Positions 10,472 through 22,920 of a DNA stretch of 64,000 bases are shown piece after piece. The position numbers and the translations under genes are program-made. The stretch is from Cyprinodon diabolis (lineage: Eukaryota > Chordata > Actinopteri > Cyprinodontiformes > Cyprinodontidae), in contig CM060073.1 of the NCBI GenBank assembly GCA_030533445.1, forward strand, positions 40,222,928 to 40,286,927, written 5' to 3'. The notes below the pieces were generated by a model. It was not told the DNA's origin. It did not search any database and worked only from the letters and a program-made list of their open reading frames with translations. Numbering within the stretch: the stretch's first letter is position 1; each line of letters starts with the position of its first letter.

Positions 10472-13400
10472 AGGGTGACGTCTCCTTTGATTTTAACATA
10501 GAAAACTTATGATCCATTGATCAAATCAGACTAAAGAAAAAGTCAAGTGCTCTGTCTAAAAAGAGGATTAGAAATCAGAAGTGGCCAAAATTGATAGTTT
10601 GAAGCTTTACAAAAATGTTACAATCAATACTATGGAGTCCCTGAGACTTCCAACTATCCCAAAACGGCCTCTTCACTCTTTCGGCCAGATGAAACTAGGA
10701 GCCTTAAATTATGCCGAGGGTTCTTTGTGGTTTCCACTTTTCCAGCCACCGTTTTCTGGCCTGTCTGGCAGCTCCAACCGTCTACACTGGAATCCCAAGC
10801 TAGGTCTCCTGACCTCCAGGCAACAACTGAACCCCTCACACTTTCAACTATGACTGTTACGCAGAGTCAGTTTGGATGCAGTGTGTATGGAGATTGAGCA
10901 CTGATCTGTCTCCCCCATTGGGAATGAGTGTATGGAGTGGTATAGACATGCTGTATGGACTCTGTCTTTTATTTTCAACACCCTGCTCCCAGGTGGTGAC
11001 AGCCCAGTGCTAAGTGCGGTAATAGCCAATTGATTTTGTTCTCTTTTTTTTGTTGGTGGCCAGACATAAATCAAAGTGTCTGTCAAGGCCTCAGTGTAGT
11101 TGGACCACTTTGTGCATGTGCGTGTGCATGTTGGGGTGCACACATAAGAGTGAGAATGCGTGTGCATGCGTAGTTTGGGGGTAGTGAGGGTTCTGTTTGG
11201 ACTGGGAGAGTGTCAACAATTAATCCAGCCTCTGATCTGCAGGCAGCTGCTCTATGACCCTCTGTCACTATCCAATTGGGATAACAGCTACGTGTTCAGG
11301 GTAAAGTCAACAAAAAGACTTTAACTCCCACATTCATTTTCACTGCATTTATTTATTTTTTGTTCTTTGGACATTGATATAAACACTGAATGCATTATCA
11401 CACACTTTATTAGCTGATTTTAGCACAGAATACTTTAACATACATACAAAAAAAAGCAGCATGCATTTGAATTATTTCCCCCCCCTATAATTATGTGTCT
11501 TGTAATTATATAAAACCTCACATTTATTTCACATCTTGCATTTCTCGGGCAGGCTGCAAATTGCCTCCTTTAGTACAGCAAATGGAGAAAGAGCTGGAAT
11601 CACAGAGAACACAGATGTGAGCAGCACCGGAACCATGTTAATCCTTTTAACTCAATTATGGTAAAGAGGGTTGGAGCTTCCTTCTAAACAAAACACAGTA
11701 TGCAGGAGTTAACTCAGCAATAGCACAGGGAGCCTCTGATGTAGGCAGGCTGCCCAGGAGGAGGTTGGTGGTCTCCTGGGATACCTCTTTGCTTCCAAGC
11801 ACCCTACTGAGGATCTCTTTCTAACCTAGCACTAGCATGTGGAAATTAGGAGGCTGGGCTGGACTTTGTGCTTGAGACAAAGGCCTCTGAGATACACATA
11901 CACAGCTGCAGTCATTCCTATACAGGCTAGAAAGAAGGGAGAGGGAGCAGAGGGGGTTAGATGGTGTTTAATGTATGATGCTTGAGTATTAAATCGGTGA
12001 ACTGTCAAAGAGCTTTGGGGCCCCGTTAGGTTATTCTCCTTGAAATTGTTCTGTGGAGCAGTAACCTGCTAACCTAGACCAGACGGACACCGGCAGCTCC
12101 TCCACTATGAAAGAGAGAGCCTGTTCCCGGGGATGAACGCAGGACAAAAAGGGGGCAGCGGGAGGAGGGGGATGGAGGGAGTATGTTTTTGGAACAGTTA
12201 GACAATCTGTTTGGATTAGGCCCACTGCCGAAGAGACATGGAAATGATGGGCAGCTGGGACGAGAGGAGCAGAGGAAGAGAAGGAGGGGGAAGCAGAGGT
12301 GAAGGAGGGAGACAGATGGAGAGGAAAGGTATTGTGGGGGGGTGGGAGCTTGAGTAGAGGGGAGATCGGTCGGAGACTGGAATCTCAGGATCTGAGGCTC
12401 TTTGGCTTGATGGCTTCCAGATGTTGGATGCTAAAACAACGTCGCCACCCCCGACCTCCTTTGCTCCACTGTTCCTCAGCAGCGCTGAATACACAGGAGC
12501 CCAGTTAGCCATGCGGGATAGATGGGCCAGCAGTTGTGTAGAGATGGGCCTCATGTGGACCAGGGGAAATAGGAGGCTTGGGCAGCCTCATCTCCAACAG
12601 TCATAGGCCAGAGGGGGCCGACCTGGCTATATATTTTTTATCCCCTCTACACCCTAAGTGGTCTCATCAGGCGAAGAATGTGTGAGGAAGTGAAGAATCG
12701 AGCGTCCTTGTATGTTAGTACTTTAGACTCTTAGAAATATAAACCACCTGAGTCCACCTACAGTCGTTGAAACTAAAGCTGCCAGAAATGTTCTGTGTTC
12801 CTGCTGCATAGGGTTAAGTTTCAAGTTGATTATGTAGGTTTCCAATCCTCCTGAAATTAAACAGAACTACTATAATGTGATTTATAACCAAGTTAACTCT
12901 TTGTCGTGTAATGAGTTTTGATGAACTTTGTTTAATTGGTTAAAGACCCCTTTTTTCCTCCTTGAAAAGCCTGTGGCTTTTCAAAACCCAGGCAGTTTTT
13001 GGACACACATTAGCCCGTGTAATTTCACTTTCCTGGGGCTTACGTCTAATGCCTGAGGTAGAGATTTTAAACAATCCTGGGGATTATTGAAGGGGTAGGT
13101 TGTGTACTGCAAGGTTTCCTGCAGTGCTTTTTGCTACCAGTGGCAGCAGTACCTAAAATAGTTAATTTATATGCCTTTAATTTGTCACAAAAAGATATTT
13201 CAAGACATTTATAAGCAAGAAATTAAACCTTTAAGTTAATACATGTAGTCATGTAATCACATGATTCTACTTATTAATCACATTCGTAGCTTCAAGAATT
13301 AGAGAGCTCTGTCTACAAGCTGAGCGCCTACCATGAGTAACCAAACTGTGCAATGGAATATTTTATTGATGGTGTGAGACCAAGTCTACCCCAAAACTAG

Positions 13401-16400
13401 GCAAAACGTCTGCTGAATGTTTCCATACAAACTTATATGGAGACAAAATGAGCCAGTTTACCTTCTGGTTAAGAGATTTTACTTCATATTTTCCCCAAAG
13501 CAGATCAGTTAAACTTTGCCACTGTGTCTCTCTTCCTGTCAGATGACATTCCTGTCAAATTGCTGTGTAGATCTGACCAAGATAGATCAGAGGTCTGCCC
13601 CGGGGTCCAACTATGTTGCAGAATATCGTGAGCAGCCTGTCCAGTCCCGTTTCATTTCAACCAGATCTAATTGCTACAACTTCAAACAATCTGCTCTTCT
13701 GTCCGATCAGAAGTTAAATCCCTCTGATTAGCTGACCAGGTTCTTTTTAGCGACCGATAAATGAATCAAGCTCAGGGTGGAACGTACTAGTAAATCCCAC
13801 ACTGCACAACAAACTGCCCCTCTATCTTAAACAGGCCTGTTCATTCTATTTAAACTCAATCAATAAAAAACTAAAAATCATTGTATTCTCTTTGGCTTTT
13901 AACACTTTGTAAAGAGGTCATCTAATGTTATTTTAGGTAATGTCTTGACAGTTTTATCAGATATTTTCCTGTCACATTTATTGCGTTTTGTTTGTTGTTT
14001 TTATATACTTAAGTTTGGAATTGTATTTTTAGCTTTATGAGTTATATTTTGACTCTACTCAGCTCTTCGGTCTACTGCGGTGTTTTGAAGACATCTAAAA
14101 GTAAATTTAGATTGGAGTGGACTGCAGTTAACAAGCAGCGGAGCTCTGCAGAAACTGAAAAAGATTAAAATACACATAAAACCAAGTCATGGTTTCAAAA
14201 ATATGAACCTATCCTTTAAGAAGAAATTTGTGTTAAAATCAAATATGTTGTCATTACTGAGAAATTTATATTATTTTATAATTAGCTTTTTAATACTGGT
14301 TTACGTGAAAAAGCCTTATTACAAAAGTAATACATTTTGAAGTAACTGTAATTACAGATAAAAAAAGAATATATGGTAATATGATTAAATGATCATCCCC
14401 ATGTTCATTGCAGGTTTTATTTTAGTTACCCAGATCCAAATCCTAATAGAGGGCTTTCATATTTTGAAAACAGTAAAAATTCAAAAGACATTTCCTAATG
14501 GTTTGATTAGTTGCCATGTAGATAATTGATATTCATTTTATTTAAATAATGATGTCATAGACTCAGATGATACATTACACTGCCGTATACAGGCCGGATA
14601 TAGATGTTTTATTTGTTCAATAAATTATTTAATTGGTGTGTTCTTGCATTTCAGTCTGTTAAAATGTCTTTGAGTAAAGGAAACGGGAGGGTTGGGTGTC
14701 AAAATTGATTCAAGCCTTGGGGCCCACATAGTCCTACATATAGCCCAGCACACTGGAACACAGACTTGTAAACACAAATAGCAGCATGTGTTGTGAGTAA
14801 AATGAGAAGTGCTAAATTAAAATTAGGATTGGTTAAACCTGTTTGTAGTTTGCTGTGCAGCAAAGACTGCGGCACTGCAGTGCCAAATGAGGGAATGTGC
14901 ATGCTTACACTGTGGCCAGCACTGAAGTTCAGACACAGACAGATTTACAACCTCTGGCTGCAGTCGCCCACTTTTTAGGATGACAGCGCGCTCCTGTCCA
15001 TCTATCAGCTTAGACTCTGCTGCTCTGCACTGCCTCTGCCGCTTTCTGCAGCAGCACAAGAAAGTGTTTTGGCCGTATATTAGCAAGTTGTTGACTGGCC
15101 ACTGAAGCACACATTTGTCAACTTATTAGAAGGTGTCAACACTCTAACAACAAACCATTAAGCCCACCCACCTCAGTTCACAGCCAGCTGCATCGTTCCA
15201 TGTGTATTAACCCAAGAATTACAGGAAGTGGAGCCCATTAAAGTGTGTTAATGATACTTTCAGTTTTTGTAGCTTGTTGAGTGAGTTACCTGTCAGTGTG
15301 CTTGTTGCAATTAGGAATTAAAATACACGTGAGCATGATGCTGAGCTGTTAAAAAGGACGAATCACTTGGCAGCCACTGCAGAAGGGGATTCTTTTTAAT
15401 TTAGCTTGGAGTGTTACAGGATGTGACTGGATTCCTCCCCAAGTTCCTGTTTCAATGAACCCTCTGGTCCGAGTCAGTTTAAGAAAGCTGTGGAACCACA
15501 GTTAACTGTGGAATGAAAGTTTTTTGCATCCAGGCAAAATTTTAAATTGGAATAAGTTTATTTTTCCTTCTAGGAGCTTGTGAATCTGAGAGCTACACAA
15601 CGAGAATGTTTTACAGAAGCCCCAACTTAATTCATAGTCATGGTTGCCAGGTATGAATAAAGACATTCTATCTGAATGTTGTTAGTCTGCTCCGGATGGA
15701 TATGGGGTAGGGTATTTTTTGAGTATGGTGATCTAGAGATGGGAGTTTTGATATATGAACTGGGGATTCAGGATTCCACAGCTGGCTCATGAGTCTTAAT
15801 GACTCTATATTTCTTAAATACTCCCCCAAAATTAAAATACTCTAAACTGTGCTCCATGTTTCAGATCATCCCAAAGTCAGACAAAACACAGCTGCAACTT
15901 TCTCTTAACTTTAAGTACTCACTTCCAGAGCCTGAATGTAGGCTTTTTAGACTTTGCTCTTCATTGCTAGACATGGTGTCTATTAACTCCATTAATAAGT
16001 AAAGCAAGGCAATAGCGCCACCAAAGAAATAGATATCACTCTATTACTTATTTAATGCTTCTGAATTATTTATTGTTTATTCCAAATGATCTTTTTTTAA
16101 GTGTATACTTCCAGCTTGGATGTCCCAAGTGACACTACCAGCAGTGGATGATTTGGATCACCAAGTTCTACTTGGAGGAGTTTGTGAGGTAGAATGCCCT
16201 GCTGCCAGAGCAAAACTTATTGCAGGGGTGCTGGGGGAGAAGATCCTTGATGATCATGTTACTGACATCAAAGAATAAGTACACCAAAGTCAAGAGCCAA
16301 ACACTATTAAGCTCCCACTGGAAGACACATACTCCAACCCTTCCTCTCCCTCACACTCATTTACGCTCTATGTCTTCCTCACTCTTTTTCTGAAACTCTC

Positions 16401-16773
16401 TGGGTCCACAGAGAGAGATAAATTATGGGCTCAGTGGCTTTTTGAAGTCTGTTCGGCATCAACACCAATAACACCGAGCATGTCCCGCCTTCCTGCTCCT
16501 AAATTAAGTAATTATTTCTGCTGGTGTGACTTGGCCTTGTGGCAGTATGTGGCTGGGGCCGACAGGCTTAAAGCTTGTGGTGGGCAATGAGGGACACAAC
16601 TGCAAGAAGGAGTTCTCTCATGAAATAAAGACCTCAAAATGGAAGTATTTACGCTGATGATCATTGAGGTGGGGTAAACTCTTGATTTTCCAAACATCTT
16701 AGTGTCATTATGTCCGAAAAATAGCTATTACACAAAAGAAGGTATTCTGCTTTGCAAAATAATTTTAATCCCT
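10472..16773. other. Long unique region, no gene recognised
   Basis: It holds a GT/CA-rich stretch at 11105-11172, a purine-rich stretch at about 12235-12365, short frames of at most 112 codons without motifs, and a possible conserved segment at 15140-15380. The frames at 12216-12554 and 10844-11167 are proline/serine-rich or histidine/threonine-rich products of biased composition. No transposon is recognised in these 6.3 kb. Confidence 0.4.
15140..15380. other. Candidate conserved non-coding element
   Basis: This non-repetitive segment combines several homeodomain-type words (CCATTAAGC, CCCATTAAAGTG, GTTAATGATAC, GCAATTAGGAATTAAAA). The motif density is suggestive only. Confidence 0.18.
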
Positions 16774-16832
16774 TTAAAATGGGCATACACTGTGAGATTT
16801 TTTGCCTATTTCGGGCCGACATTCCAGTCGTG

Positions 16833-16890
16833 CAAGAATTTTTGAAGACGTTTTGCCTCCCATCCAGGAAGCTTTTTCAATTCAAAATGT
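16833..16890 (+). repeat. Dispersed repeat R2 fragment
   Basis: The segment with CCCATCCAGGAAGCTTT followed by TCAATTCAAAATG recurs at 62083-62133. It directly abuts the left arm of the palindrome at 16880. Similar phrases are common in fish genomes; I cannot assign the parent element. Confidence 0.45.
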
Positions 16891-17055
16891 CAGGAATAGC
16901 GTTGAGTTCCAGGTTTTACACAGTAGCCCAACAAAGGCTTGTTTTTGTTTTGAAAACATGTCGGTTCCAATTTGCGTGTTTTCAAAACAAAAACAAGTCT
17001 TTCTTGGGCTACTGTGTAAAACCTTGAACTCACCACTATTCCTGACATTTTGAAT
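16880..17055. repeat. 176-bp foldback palindrome
   Basis: The two arms are about 79 bp each, around a loop of about 18 nt centred near 16968. Comparing the left arm with the reverse complement of the right gives 5 mismatches in 79 positions, by hand count. The outermost bases are ATTCAAAATG and CATTTTGAAT. The palindrome is absent from the sister element at 9800-10413, so it arrived with or after the rearrangement of this copy. Confidence 0.85.
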
Positions 17056-17479
17056 GACCGTGGTTGCCACGTTTGTTCAGCTATGTTTTTGTCCAAATAC
17101 GTTGTCGCCTTTTCTTTTTAGGGCTTTTAGCACACAAAATTGCACAGATTGTGAAAGCAGCGCGGTTCACTCTAGTGAGCTTAATATTCCTCTTCTACTG
17201 GATTGGCTTCCGGATAGACAAGTCAGAGTAGCGCCATCTCACTGCAGAGCTGAATCCGCCGTGATTTTTAGACGTGCAGTGTGAGCAGGTAGATCCCATC
17301 AGAGCGTCGTGCTGCACAGAGTGAGAACATACATCGTGAGATGAGAATTATCACTGTACAATGAAACCCTGCGGTTTAGTTGTACAGTGTGAACTGTGGC
17401 TGTGTGAAACGAAAGAAAAAATTGCGCAGTGTATGCCCAGCTTTAATCGTTTTCTTATATTCCAGGATGTAGACTTGTG

Positions 17480-18030
17480 AGCACTTTATTGGGATTTTAT
17501 GTGATACAACTCTTAGAAAATTGTGATATGCAGGAACAATAACAGATAGGTTTTCAAAATGCATTGTGGTTTTAGTCCTTTTTACTCTGCTACCTTTGAA
17601 TAAAACCTAAATCAACCAATTGTCATAAGAGCTAGTAAAAATAATCCATGTGTGAAACCTACTGGTATCATAAATACAGTATGGCTGTTCTATAAAGAAT
17701 ATTTCGAACAGACAAGGGATCAATCAATATGAATCATTATAAAAATATATAGTCCAGTCCAGAACCTAGATGGAATAGGTCCTTTTGTTAAAATGACCTG
17801 GTCAAAGTTCTGACCTAAGTCTAATAATCTAATTAAGAATATGTGGCAAGACATTATGACTTCAGCCAGCCTCTCAAATCAGTCTTAGCTTTGGCAATTT
17901 CACTTGCTGAATAAGGTAGCCCTGCAGATTGCACCTTCAGATTTAGAGAATACAAAACATGTATCCTTTTTTAAAACACTATTATCTACTTTGTGTTGAT
18001 GTACCTCACAACATCTCAAAACAATACTTC
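17480..18030 (+). mobile_element. Eroded Tc1-like element, sense, internally deleted
   Basis: The 5' leader of a fish Tc1-like element is visible (GGGATTTTATGTGATA, then TTTACTCTGCTACC, AATAAAACC and CAACCAATTGTCAT) to about 17700. From about 17790 the late transposase region follows directly (AATATGTGGCAAGACATTATG, split by mutations) and then a 3' non-coding end. Most of the transposase gene between them is missing. The copy lies only about 40 bp from the right end of the TTAA element. Confidence 0.5.
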
Positions 18031-18095
18031 CATTAAGTCAAAGTGTGAAATACTTAAAGAGGTATTTGATTACTGTGCACTTTAACAATAATCTG

Positions 18096-18146
18096 AATCA
18101 GATCAGAATCAGAAATACTTTAATAATCCCAGAGGGAAATTACTTT
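18096..18146 (-). repeat. SINE tail fragment
   Basis: The segment TACTTTAATAATCCCAGAGG followed by GAAATTACTT matches 42516-42543 almost exactly. It is the tail part of the SINE-like family also seen at 103-235 and 42510-42725. The head is missing. Confidence 0.4.
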
Positions 18147-20438
18147 TGCATATGTATAGCTATAAATCCAAATAAAGTGATAATAATCATTATACATGGG
18201 AAAAATATTGGAGATGAATATGATGAGCTGAAGAAAAGAGAAGAATTGTGTTCCTTCAAAGCATCCTTTAAAGTGCTGTAACATGATGGTCTTATAGTCC
18301 TCTCCTCTCCTCTCCTCTCCTCTCCTCTCCTCTCCTCTCCTCTCCTCTCCTCTCCTCTCCCTAGGGACACACGTCTGTCTGTTCCTTGCGGCAGGACATT
18401 GTATAACCCAAGTGTGTAAAACAGCATTTTACGGCATTGTCAAGATTTACTATTGGAGTAAATAATGGTGGGAGAACAGGGCTTTTAAATGGAGCCCAAT
18501 CAATATGTCAGTGGAGGCTGCAGTAGAGGACAGAACAGGGTTTGAAGCCACATGTAGGAAGGCTGAGCAGATCAGGGTACAGTACACCTCAGGAGGTCAT
18601 CATATACAAAGTCAGAAGAACACTTTCTGACAAAACTTGAACTTGATCTTTAGATCTGGTATTTGAATTGTAAATGAAACCCCCGTTGGTTTAAAAAAAC
18701 AAACAAACAAAATGACAGGAAAATAACCCTATTAAAAAAAAAAACTCTACATTGTAGATAGCATAACTAGAGAAAAAGATGTGACACCCAGGCTGATATA
18801 GATTCCACACTTTGCTACTATGCACACTCACAGGGTCTTGTGCACAGAGACTTAGAGAAATGCAGACATGCAATAAATCCCAGGCCCTGTGAAAGCAATG
18901 TTACAACACGTACATACTCACTGACACTTACACACGCTCACCCACATGCACACACACACCCGCTCACTCACAGTCAGCCCCTATAGACTCTTACACATTC
19001 ACGCAGAGACACCCCGGCCTCATGAGCAATAAATCGCACAGCCCATCTAACAAGTTCATTTCCGGAGGCCAGAGCGGATGGGTCCTCTGACTTTAGAGTC
19101 AGCAGCCTTGTGAGGATCAATGGCAAGAGACGGAGAGCGAGGGGCAAGGAATCGAGCTGAGATACAAAAATCAATCAGCAATTTAATCGCTTTGGGAAGG
19201 GAGGAGTATAAAAAGAGGAAGAAAAAGAGCAAAGCAAAGAATTCCACGTCTCTTTTACTTAAAAAAGCACTGCTTTGCTTTTACCCTTACACATACTGCA
19301 GCAAGTGTTTTTAAAGTTTTTTTGAAGCTTCCTTTTTTATGACATGCGCAGGTGTGAGCAAATTTTTTTTCTGAGTACGAATTTCACACAAGTTCAAGTT
19401 CTCAATAAAAGACTAACTTGATTCTTTTGGAAAAAGAGTGACTCATAAATTAGAGATACTCTTAAAGATTTAACAAGATTTTAAGCTTCGGTCAAAAGCT
19501 GGAGACAGCTGCAAACTCCTTTAGCTGCCCTGAAAGATGCAACTGGATGCAAACTTAAACCAAGTGCTGTCTTATTAGAAGTAAACTGTGAATGTTGGTA
19601 AAATGATGATATAAAAAAATAACTGAGGAACTTTTTCCTGAATCAGGTGGTTGGTATTAAAAGTGTGGGTTGATGATGAGCTCCTCCAGATCATTGTGTG
19701 CAGCTTGGAATCGACAGTATTGAACAAGAAAGCCTTAGACTAACAAAATGAGTGACAGCCTTTGGTGAAGAATCAAAGATATAGATCTGATTTTAAGGAG
19801 AAAAAAAGCAAGCTGGAAAGGCATGGGTCTTCGAATCTGCACAGCATGAAAGAGACACCCTGGTCAAGTGATCTAGGGTTTGTATTTTTGAACTTGATTT
19901 AATCAGACTTATTTAGGTATTTCTTGTTTTTCAAAGTTTCTAAAAAAAAACAACTATCCAGTCAATAGCTATTTAGGGCTGATGTGATTTTTCTGCAGTT
20001 AGATGTAGGTGGTTGTACATCACCTCCCATGACTGCAGCTGGGAGAGACTGCAGCATGATGACTTACAGTTAATACCTTATTTACTGTAATTTTTGATCA
20101 CTGTAATCACTTTTTGTATCTCTAATGTCTGCAGTACTATTAAATAAAGCCTCTGGATTTGTTGCTCTTTGTAATTATTATTTGTTTTAATCACCAAAGG
20201 ATTCTTGATGCTTACTTAATATAGCAGTAAAGTTAGGTTGATCCTTAAGAGAGCAAGTGATTTTTAAAGACAAGACTAAGCATATTATATAGCACATTTG
20301 AGTGGCAAGGCAACTGGAGGTCTGTACATCAGAAAAACAATGACAAAGAGAAGTACATTGTAGTGGCATAGATGCCATGCAAATAATTAAAGAGATAAAA
20401 GTGAGTAATTAAAATAAGAACATACATGTTTATATATG
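18147..20438. other. Unique AT-rich DNA with simple repeats
   Basis: It contains the TCTCC satellite (18301-18360) and a CA-rich stretch at about 18900-18970. About 19020-19235 is more complex, with AATCAATCAGCAATTTAATC, but nothing is identifiable. No gene is seen. Confidence 0.4.
18301..18360. repeat. (TCTCC)n microsatellite
   Basis: Twelve uninterrupted 5-bp units occur here, a pure pyrimidine/purine strand bias. The open minus frame across it is simply the Glu/Arg/Gly-rich translation of the repeat. Confidence 0.95.
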
Positions 20439-20440
20439 TA

Positions 20441-21714
20441 CTGTGCCTTTCGAGTTTTCGGCCCCCTTGAACTTTTTGACTTTTTGCCACATTTCAGGCT
20501 TTAAACCTAGATATAAAATTGTAATTCCTTGTGACGAATCAACAACAAGTAGGACACAATCATGAAATGGAACAAAATATATTGGATATTTCAAACTTTT
20601 TTAACAAACAGAAAAAGTGAAGAGTGGGGTGTGCAAAATGAATCGTCCCCTTTGCGTTAGTTTCAAACTCTCTCCAGATGTACAGTGAAGATGTTGACCG
20701 AAATGACTGATGATGATAAATAGAATCCAGCTGTGTGTTATCAAGTCTCCTTATAAATGCAACTGCTCTCTGATCGTCTCAGAGGTTTGTTTAAAGCGCA
20801 GAGAGTATCTTGAAGAACAGGGAACACACAAAGCACGTCTGAGATACAGTTGGGGAGAAGTTTAAAGTCGGATTTGGATACAAAAAGATTTCACAAGATT
20901 TAAACATTCCAAGGAGAACTGTGCAAGTGACAATATTGAAATTGAAGGGTATCAGACCAGTGCAAATCTAAGAAGACCTGGCTGATCAGAGATGTAGTCA
21001 AGAGGCCCATGATCACTTTGGATTAACTGCAAAGATCTACAGCTGAGTTGACACTTTGTCCATATGACAACAATCAGTCATATACTGCACAAATCTGGCC
21101 TTTACGGAAGAAAAACATTTTCAGATATCCATAAAAGGTGTAATTTTGAGTTGGCAACAAACCATCTGGGAGACACAGCAAACATGTGGAAGAAGGTGAA
21201 ACAATATCAAACTTTTATGCAACAATGCAAATGTTATGTTTAGAGTAGAAGCAATACAGCTCATCACCCTGAACATCCCCACTGTCAAACAAGGTGATGG
21301 CAGCATCTTTGTTTGGGCCTGCTTTTCTTCAGCAGGGACAAGGAAGATGGTTAAAGTTAATGGAAAGATGGATAGAGCTAAATTCAGGACCATTCTGTTG
21401 GAGTTTCCAAAGTCCTGAGACTGGGATTTATCTTCCAACAAGACAAGGATCCAAAATATAAATGAAATGGTTCTCAAATAAACATATCCAGGTGTTAGAA
21501 TGGCCTAGTCAAAGCCGAGACCCGAATCTGTGGAAAGAACCTAAAACTGCTATTCACAAACACTCTGCATCCCACCTCACTGATCTAAAGATGTTTTGCA
21601 AGAAGAATGGACATAAATTTCAGTCTCTCAATGTGCAAAACTGATAGAGAGAAACCCCAAGGGACTTGCAGCTCAAATCGCACAAAGCAATGGCCAGTCA
21701 CTTAACATATTGTA
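20441..21714 (+). mobile_element. Tc1-like transposon, 3' end lost, transposase inactivated
   Basis: The left end begins after TA at 20439-20440 with CTGTGCCTTTCGAGTTTTCG, a typical fish Tc1-family terminus. Leader, helix-turn-helix region and DDE domain follow in order. Conserved pieces include SIFVWACFSSAG (about 21300-21340), FQQDKDP with an aspartate (about 21435-21455) and KHIQVLEWPSQS (about 21480-21515). Where the family has NPIENLW, only PNLW is left, so the third acidic catalytic residue has been deleted. Frames are also broken by stops and indels. No right terminal repeat is found; similarity stops near 21714. Confidence 0.85.
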
Positions 21715-21936
21715 AGCGGCAGTCAGCCAAACTGTAGGTTGACAAGTCATCACCGCTGCCTGGCTAACCAAACTATCCATGTCTGCAGATACTCAGTGAT
21801 TCCAGTCCTGGACCAGTACCAGAACCTGTTCATTATTATTCTTGTGTGCTTCTCATCAATAAACTGTTAAACTTCTACTCCGTTTCCTGTGGTGTTCTGC
21901 ATGTGGGTTTAAACACTAGAGACCCATCATGACAGC
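21715..21936 (+). repeat. Gypsy-type LTR end (probable fragment)
   Basis: The segment has an AATAAA signal at about 21860 and continues with TTTCCTGTGGTGTTCTGCAT and ends CCCATCATGACA, resembling the 3' end of sushi/gypsy-type LTRs in fish. It begins where the Tc1-like element loses similarity. The left boundary and any target duplication are not visible. Confidence 0.35.
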
Positions 21937-22160
21937 AAAGGCTGATATCAGCACGTCAAAGTTAGCAAAAAACTGAAAATAAGAAAATATACCATAAAAG
22001 TCAGGGGGGAAATTTTCACATGTTATGTCCTTTTTGACTGGGTGCTAATATTTGCCGTAGGACATGAAGAGTATACTTTGTCTTGAAGTTCATGCCCTTG
22101 TGCGTTGGATTACCTTTGTGATAGTATATCAAAATGAACACTGGTGTGTATACAAATGTG

Positions 22161-22178
22161 CCCCCCCCCCCCCCCCCC
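22161..22178. repeat. C18 homopolymer
   Basis: Eighteen consecutive C residues occur in an otherwise AT-rich context. The length is a likely site of polymerase slippage or consensus error. Confidence 0.9.
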
Positions 22179-22626
22179 TCCATGCCTTCCATTTGTAAGT
22201 ATGTGTGTGTTTGTATGCTGGATTGGGGAGGCGTATCAGGCTGATTCCTGGAGAACCCAGGCATTGCTGAAACTTAGCAACAGGAGTCAGGGGCCTCCCT
22301 CCCCTGAGAGACTGGCTGCCGAGACACATTCATTACCGTCCTAGAATCTTGGGTTGGATTAAAAATTCATGCTGTTTACAACAACAAAAGGGCCCCCGTT
22401 AAAGAATATGAGCCCTCCTGAACAATGGCTCCACCAAACCGTGAGCAGATCGCTGACATCTCAAAGGAGACTTGCAGTTTTGCATGAGTGTGTGTTTGAA
22501 TATGTGTATGGCTAACAGCTAGTGTTGTGCTTTCGTGGTGTTTGAACATATCCTCATAGGCAATAGTGATATAAATAATGATAATCTTTACAGCAGCAGG
22601 GAAAGAAAACAGCCTAAGGGTGCTTC

Positions 22627-22653
22627 GGGGGGGGGGGGGGGGGGGGGGGGGGG
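22627..22653. repeat. G27 homopolymer
   Basis: Twenty-seven consecutive G residues occur on the plus strand. Such a tract can form G-quadruplexes, and its exact length is unreliable in any assembly. Confidence 0.9.
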
Positions 22654-22699
22654 AATATGATTCCCTCAAACTCTGCATTGTCATGCTTTTTGCTTCATA

Positions 22700-22920
22700 T
22701 TAACACACATATTTTAAGAGCGCTTCACATGTATCTGCAGGTGCTTGCGTGGATTATAAATTGAGGGTGTGACCCTGTCACTAAAGATCGCCTATAGGCG
22801 CTGTGCTGTTGGATTATTTGTTGGCAAAGGATCCCACTTATGAGCTCTGTTCAGCATTAATTAGCACACTCGATAACGATCATAATAACAGGTTCCTGTG
22901 GTGACGTTTGATTGCATTGT
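22700..22920. other. Candidate conserved non-coding element
   Basis: This is a complex, non-repetitive segment with AT-rich homeodomain-type cores (CAGCATTAATTAGC, GATAACGATCATAATAAC) and a TGACG-type word (GTGGTGACGTTTGATTG). No spanning frame or repeat similarity is seen. Confidence 0.22.

Larger units (their letters stand above)
16778..17442 (-). mobile_element. TTAA-flanked non-autonomous element, copy 2
   Basis: TTAA occurs at 16774-16777 and 17443-17446. The terminal inverted repeats are clear: the left is AATGGGCATACACTG and the reverse complement of the right is AGCTGGGCATACACTG. From about 17056 to 17442 the sequence is the reverse complement of the left and middle parts of copy 1 (9800-10413). 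The part that would match the right half of copy 1 is replaced by a different block containing a long palindrome (16880-17055). It is non-coding; the open frames in both directions reflect the palindrome. Confidence 0.65.

Noticed and set aside
12216..12554. 112-codon proline/serine-rich minus frame
   Set aside because: It reflects a purine-rich plus strand; low-complexity translation without a domain.
16752..17096. Four similar frames on both strands as related small genes
   Set aside because: They mirror each other because of the palindrome at 16880-17055.
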